Below are positions 16,001 to 18,649 of a DNA stretch of 18,649 bases, in pieces; the stretch's first letter is position 1; each line of letters starts with the position of its first letter. The position numbers and the translations under genes were made by a program. Location: assembly GCA_028565635.1 (NCBI GenBank), contig JAOXYB010017619.1, positions 1-18,649 of the forward strand. Direction: 5' to 3'. The notes beneath the pieces were generated by a model that worked only from the letters and a program-made list of their open reading frames with translations, did not search any database and was not told the origin of the DNA. This DNA is from Phoronis ovalis (taxonomy: Eukaryota; Phoronida; Phoronidae).

Positions 16001-18295
16001 ATCTGCTAAAATTTTAGGCTGCATTTTAAGTGCTAATGAACCTCATAGTGTATATTACTTACATAAGAAAATGTACTAGGTAAAACTGACAACTGTGTAA
16101 AATTAGAACTGCCACTTTTTCAGAATTTAATTATCATACATTGTGTGTAGAGGGTTCACAATACAACATATTGATTTTCTAGGAAGTAATTTTCTGTTAG
16201 TGTAAGCAAGTCATTGTCATTTAGATTCAAATTGGTATGTTGCGTTCCGTATCTATTTATATTTCTTAGAGTAGCAGCTATTATAATTATTTCAAGTTCA
16301 AGCTTAACTTATCAAAAATTGCTATGATATATCCTTATTTTTACTTAATCAACCTGAGAACATCGGTTTTAAAATATTCCCGTACAATGCCATGCGCTTC
16401 AATCACAGCAATTAGGAAATGTGTGATTTTCACTTAAAAAATTGCCCATTTCACAGTATGTTTCCATGGTTTATGAAATTATTGAGTCATGTATTATGAT
16501 TTATTTTTATTTGTTTCAGATTAAAGCTTTTCACCGAGACTTGCTCATCCCATTGGAAACAAAACAGGATAGTGAATTTAAGAATTTAACTGTAAGTGAT
16601 TGTAAATATTAATTATTTATCAATAAAATACCAGTAAATCAAAGTAGTTTCATTGAAATGTTCATCAACACAATTTTGGCAATTTGTAAACGATTTTAAA
16701 AGCATGGCACCATGTTGCCAATGCTTAACTATAAATACATCCATATTCATATGAAACATCACATTCTAATCACATTTGATAAATTCTAATTTCTTTTAAG
16801 ACAAAGCTTGTATTGACCTTTGAATAATGGCTACACAATAGGTAAGATTCCAGTATTACTTATCACCATACAAATTTTGGAATCTCAGAAACAGTTATAG
16901 GTGGAGATAATATGAAGTACCTGTAAATATTACAGAGGTCAAAATTGCTGACATGTAATCATGCTTTGCATAACAATTAACAAGTTACAAGGTTATATTT
17001 ACAAACAGATCACTATAAATTTTGTTTTAAATCTCTCAAATATTTTACTGATTAACTCAATCATCAAGTATTAATCATTATGGAGGATCGGTCACTCCTC
17101 TGACAAGATGACTCGAAATTGGATATTTTGAGCACTGAAAAATGAAAAGAACTAACATGTTACCTATTATGTACATATTGTTACATTTGTATTTTTGTGT
17201 AACAAGAGGAGTGAGAGACATTGCTTTCTTATAAGATATTGCTTGGACAAAATTACAATCATGCTAATAAGACACATTATAGAAGGTTACTTAAAAATGT
17301 ACATATCAAATGGACACAATTATAGTTAATCATTATGTTTATCATTTGTAAAATTGGACATAATGTTTAAGAGCTTGAGAGGTGATTAAACTCCTACAAC
17401 CCAAAAAGATTTTAAAATGTTCATTATCAGTCACATAACAATATTCTTTTGTAATACGTTAAAATATGTGTGAATTTTACTTTTTTGTGACAGTAGATTC
17501 ATAAGGGAGAAAAAATCTAAACATACACAAGTTATTATTGTACACTAACAATAATATATATATACTTACAAAAATACTATACAGTTAGTATACATGCATA
17601 TATTTTGTGCTCAAATATACTTGTCATGATAAGAAACTATAAGCTGCACATATATTGTATTTAATCAGATAAGATTCTTTGTGCCTGCTTACGTAATCAT
17701 CAAGATGACACACTCAACATTTTTCAGAAGGGCGTACCTATAATAAACTTTTTATACCAAATCAATTTCCTTACTTGAGCTAACTCATGTGTTATAAGAA
17801 AATGGTCATTTTTTCTTCCAGTTTGAGTATAAGAAGTATACTAATGGACATAAACTATTAGTGCATTCGTATGATAAAGCTACAGGCAACCTCAAAAAAG
17901 TTCGCCGGAAAAACAAAACAAAAGGATTTGGTCAGGATGCAAAAGAAATGCAGGTAGCGAAAACTACAAATTTTGCTTGTCTGTCAGCAGTCAGCTCACA
18001 GAATTAATTTCACAATCTAGATGTTTAATGAAAATAAAATCATTGAAAGTTAACTGATTTGTTTGAATGTTACTCAGCTGCCATATTTGATGAACTTTTA
18101 GAAAGGATATATTTAGAGCTGGATTGCAAATGTTTTTTTTAGTGTCTTCGAATTGCGGATGATTGTCGGACCAAAGTTGATAGTCACAGATTACGTGGAT
18201 TGAAAAAAATGATGTATGAAGAAAGAAAACGGTATTGCTTCTTGTTGGATAGAGTTTGTACTACAGTACGCACAAGTGCTTCACATCACAATAAG
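10029..18295 (+). CDS. BAIAP2 (IRSp53/IRTKS) family protein, 5' part: I-BAR (IMD) domain
   Basis: The family couples Rac/Cdc42 to actin and bends membranes outward through an N-terminal IMD, with a C-terminal SH3 in complete members. The seven exons (10029-10091, 10628-10703, 13410-13499, 15678-15739, 16520-16591, 17822-17953, 18143-18295) join in frame to 216 residues. The ATG has a good context (A at -3, G at +4) and an in-frame TAA lies at 10017. Family landmarks as I recall them are LHRVTEGIYK (human MHRLTENVYK), FNPRLKHLI, YQKTL, YIDALFGLG, IAEVHREIQKQVEE, FHRDLL, LKKVRRK at residues 145-151 (the lipid-binding basic patch) and EERKRYCFLLDRV. Segment lengths match human BAIAP2 without gaps. 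MTSS1-type IMDs are much less similar. BAIAP2, BAIAP2L1 and BAIAP2L2 cannot be told apart; an invertebrate may hold the pre-duplication gene. The 3' part is outside the window. Confidence 0.93.
10092..10627 (+). other. BAIAP2-like intron 1
   Basis: A 536-bp intron (GTATGC to TTTTAG). It contains a 15-bp direct duplication at 10368-10397. Two overlapping open frames that run past 10091 are read-through of exon 1. Confidence 0.85.
10368..10397. repeat. 15-bp tandem duplication
   Basis: TATAGTATAGGGCCA (10368-10382) is followed directly by CATAGTATAGGGCCA (10383-10397), with one mismatch. Confidence 0.8.
10628..10703 (+). CDS. BAIAP2-like exon 2
   Basis: The exon reads NLGEAFNPRLKHLISSGRAY followed by QKTLQ, plus one base of a Ser codon. 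It matches human IMEQFNPSLRNFIAMGKNYE and KAL. The acceptor is CTTTTAG and the donor GTAAGT. Confidence 0.93.
10704..13409 (+). other. BAIAP2-like intron 2
   Basis: A 2706-bp AT-rich intron. It contains a 126-bp inverted-end element at 12117-12242. The open frame at 11690-11890 shows no family resemblance or splice logic. Nothing else is recognisable. Confidence 0.85.
12117..12242. mobile_element. 126-bp element with 22-23-bp inverted ends (MITE-like)
   Basis: The left end TTTACCCCAGGGAAATTAAT with TCT following (12117-12139) and the right end AGAATTAACTTCCCTTGGTA with AA following (12221-12242) are reverse complements apart from about three differences. No open frame lies inside and no clear target-site duplication is seen. 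A non-autonomous DNA transposon or a structured RNA segment would both fit. Confidence 0.5.
13410..13499 (+). CDS. BAIAP2-like exon 3
   Basis: The exon completes a Ser codon, then reads VSACSKNYIDALFGLGHAAE followed by QANGAAKDI and one base of Gly. It aligns to human VTYAAKGYFDALVKMGELAS and ESQGSKEL. The flanks are ATTACAG and GTAACA. Confidence 0.92.
   Translation: MSLPVQRTISMPCLVWVTQQSRQMERQKI
13930..14031. repeat. 51-bp tandem duplication
   Basis: Two adjacent 51-bp copies beginning TATCCAAGTT (13930-13980 and 13981-14031) differ at a single base (13940 versus 13991). The unit is 17 codons long, so an open frame through it repeats a peptide starting IQVDIRRCDEQGYRILN. The near identity suggests a recent duplication. 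Confidence 0.9.
15047..15348. mobile_element. Large imperfect palindrome (foldback element or inverted SINE pair)
   Basis: The left arm (about 15047-15175) and right arm (about 15213-15348) are reverse complements over about 130 bp with scattered mismatches and one or two small indels, separated by a loop of about 37 nt. The outer ends are AGGCCTGCCTAACCA and TGGTTAGGTAGGCCT. Matching inner blocks include CCTGTTTCTTACCATTCGGA opposite TCCTAATGGTAGGAAACAGG. Open frames exist on both strands (15003-15344 plus, 15104-15364 minus), but they are mirror products of the symmetry and match no protein I know. Confidence 0.8.
15066..15076 (-). promoter_or_regulatory. RNA polymerase III B-box-like motif
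   Basis: The minus strand reads GGTTCGAGTCT, matching the B-box consensus GGTTCGANTCC at 10 of 11 positions. A second, weaker match (TGTTCGAGTCT) is at 15168-15178 on the same strand, and a TAGCAGGAG A-box-like stretch lies at 15142-15150. No tRNA cloverleaf can be drawn, so at most this is a tRNA-derived SINE remnant. Confidence 0.35.
15678..15739 (+). CDS. BAIAP2-like exon 4
   Basis: After completing Gly it reads TALLQIAEVHREIQKQVEEN and ends between codons at GTAAGT. It matches human DVLFQMAEVHRQIQNQLEEM, the most recognisable block of the IMD. Confidence 0.95.
15740..16519 (+). other. BAIAP2-like intron 4
   Basis: A 780-bp intron (GTAAGT to TTTCAG). Apart from a short CT-rich run near 15775 nothing is seen. 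Confidence 0.85.
16520..16591 (+). CDS. BAIAP2-like exon 5
   Basis: The 24 codons read IKAFHRDLLIPLETKQDSEF followed by KNLT. They align to human LKSFHNELLTQLEQKVELDS and RYL. Acceptor and donor lie between codons. Confidence 0.93.
16592..17821 (+). other. BAIAP2-like intron 5
   Basis: A 1230-bp AT-rich intron (GTAAGT to TTCCAG). A 10-bp inverted pair TCACTCCTCT/AGAGGAGTGA (17092-17101, 17205-17214) and a 12-bp direct pair TTAATCATTATG (17071, 17326) are present but may be chance. A short TA run lies near 17552. Confidence 0.8.
17822..17953 (+). CDS. BAIAP2-like exon 6 (basic patch)
   Basis: The exon reads FEYKKYTNGHKLLVHSYDKA, then TGNLKKVRRKNKTKGFGQDA and KEMQ. LKKVRRK corresponds to human LKKLRKK, the Lys/Arg cluster used for phosphoinositide binding. 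The acceptor TTCTTCCAG and donor GTAGCG keep frame. Confidence 0.93.
18143..18295 (+). CDS. BAIAP2-like exon 7
   Basis: The exon reads CLRIADDCRTKVDSHRLRGL, then KKMMYEERKRYCFLLDRV and ASHHNK. It matches human ALTEERRRFCFLVEKQ and YHSK. The acceptor is a T-tract plus AG. The donor GTATTC is not optimal, but an in-frame TAA follows within five codons of it, so splicing here is needed. Confidence 0.92.
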
Positions 18296-18649
18296 GTATT
18301 CACTGTGTAACTCTACATGTCCACTGTTTGCTTCTGTAATTTCAACACAATCTTACAGCCATGCTATGAAGCTTGTGTACTGAAAGTTTACCTTTATTGT
18401 TTTACTGCACTAAAAGAGGCCAAAAGTAAGCTACTTCATAAACTTTAAGTTAAGTTTTAGCAATGTATTATATATTTTGAAAGTAAACAACTCAAACATT
18501 GTAACTTATTTTACTGTTAAAGATACTTAAAGATAACAATTACTGTTCATTTGAAACTAATTTTACCAACACTCTCCTTAAACAAATATGTACAACAGAT
18601 AAAGCTTGCAAGCTACTATATCAGATAGGAATTACTAATTTACAATTTA
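18296..18649 (+). other. BAIAP2-like intron 7 (partial)
   Basis: AT-rich sequence after the exon 7 donor with no exon recognisable up to the window edge. The next coding exon (the end of the IMD) should lie downstream. Confidence 0.7.

Overview
This is a nuclear genomic window from an animal, most likely an invertebrate. It is AT-rich, its short exons are separated by GT-AG introns, and both gene models match deeply conserved metazoan proteins. The repeat style is compatible with a mollusc or another lophotrochozoan, but that taxon guess is weak and rests on general impression only. Nothing bacterial, viral, CRISPR-like or otherwise prokaryotic is visible.

Layout, all genes on the + strand: (1) 1-1050 is an array of four head-to-tail copies of a repeat of about 326 bp, the third copy truncated. 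(2) 1196-7363 holds the last 13 exons of a USP7/HAUSP orthologue, covering the end of the catalytic region, the five ubiquitin-like domains and the C-terminal activating tail. The TRAF domain and the catalytic core lie upstream of the window. (3) 7364-10028 is the USP7 3'UTR followed by an intergenic stretch with no recognisable gene. (4) 10029-18295 holds the first seven coding exons (216 codons) of a BAIAP2 (IRSp53/IRTKS) family gene, covering most of its I-BAR (IMD) domain. The gene runs off the right edge, so the rest of the IMD and the expected SH3 region are not in the window.

The exon models were built by hand. All donors are GT, all acceptors are AG, and codon phases match across every junction, giving uninterrupted reading frames that align to the human proteins (recalled from general knowledge) without internal frameshifts. 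The two genes have no obvious functional link: one is a nuclear deubiquitinase and the other a membrane-curvature and actin regulator. They are tandem neighbours about 2.7 kb apart.

The non-coding part holds most of the unexplained structure. This includes a 32-bp minisatellite of about seven units in a USP7 intron, a palindrome of about 300 bp in intron 3 of the BAIAP2-like gene with pol III B-box-like motifs, a 126-bp element with 22-23-bp inverted ends in intron 2, a near-identical 51-bp tandem duplication, a weaker MITE candidate in a USP7 intron, and a perfect CRE palindrome 81 bp upstream of the BAIAP2-like start codon. I found no evidence for a new multi-gene system; the most interesting items are the repeat and hairpin elements.
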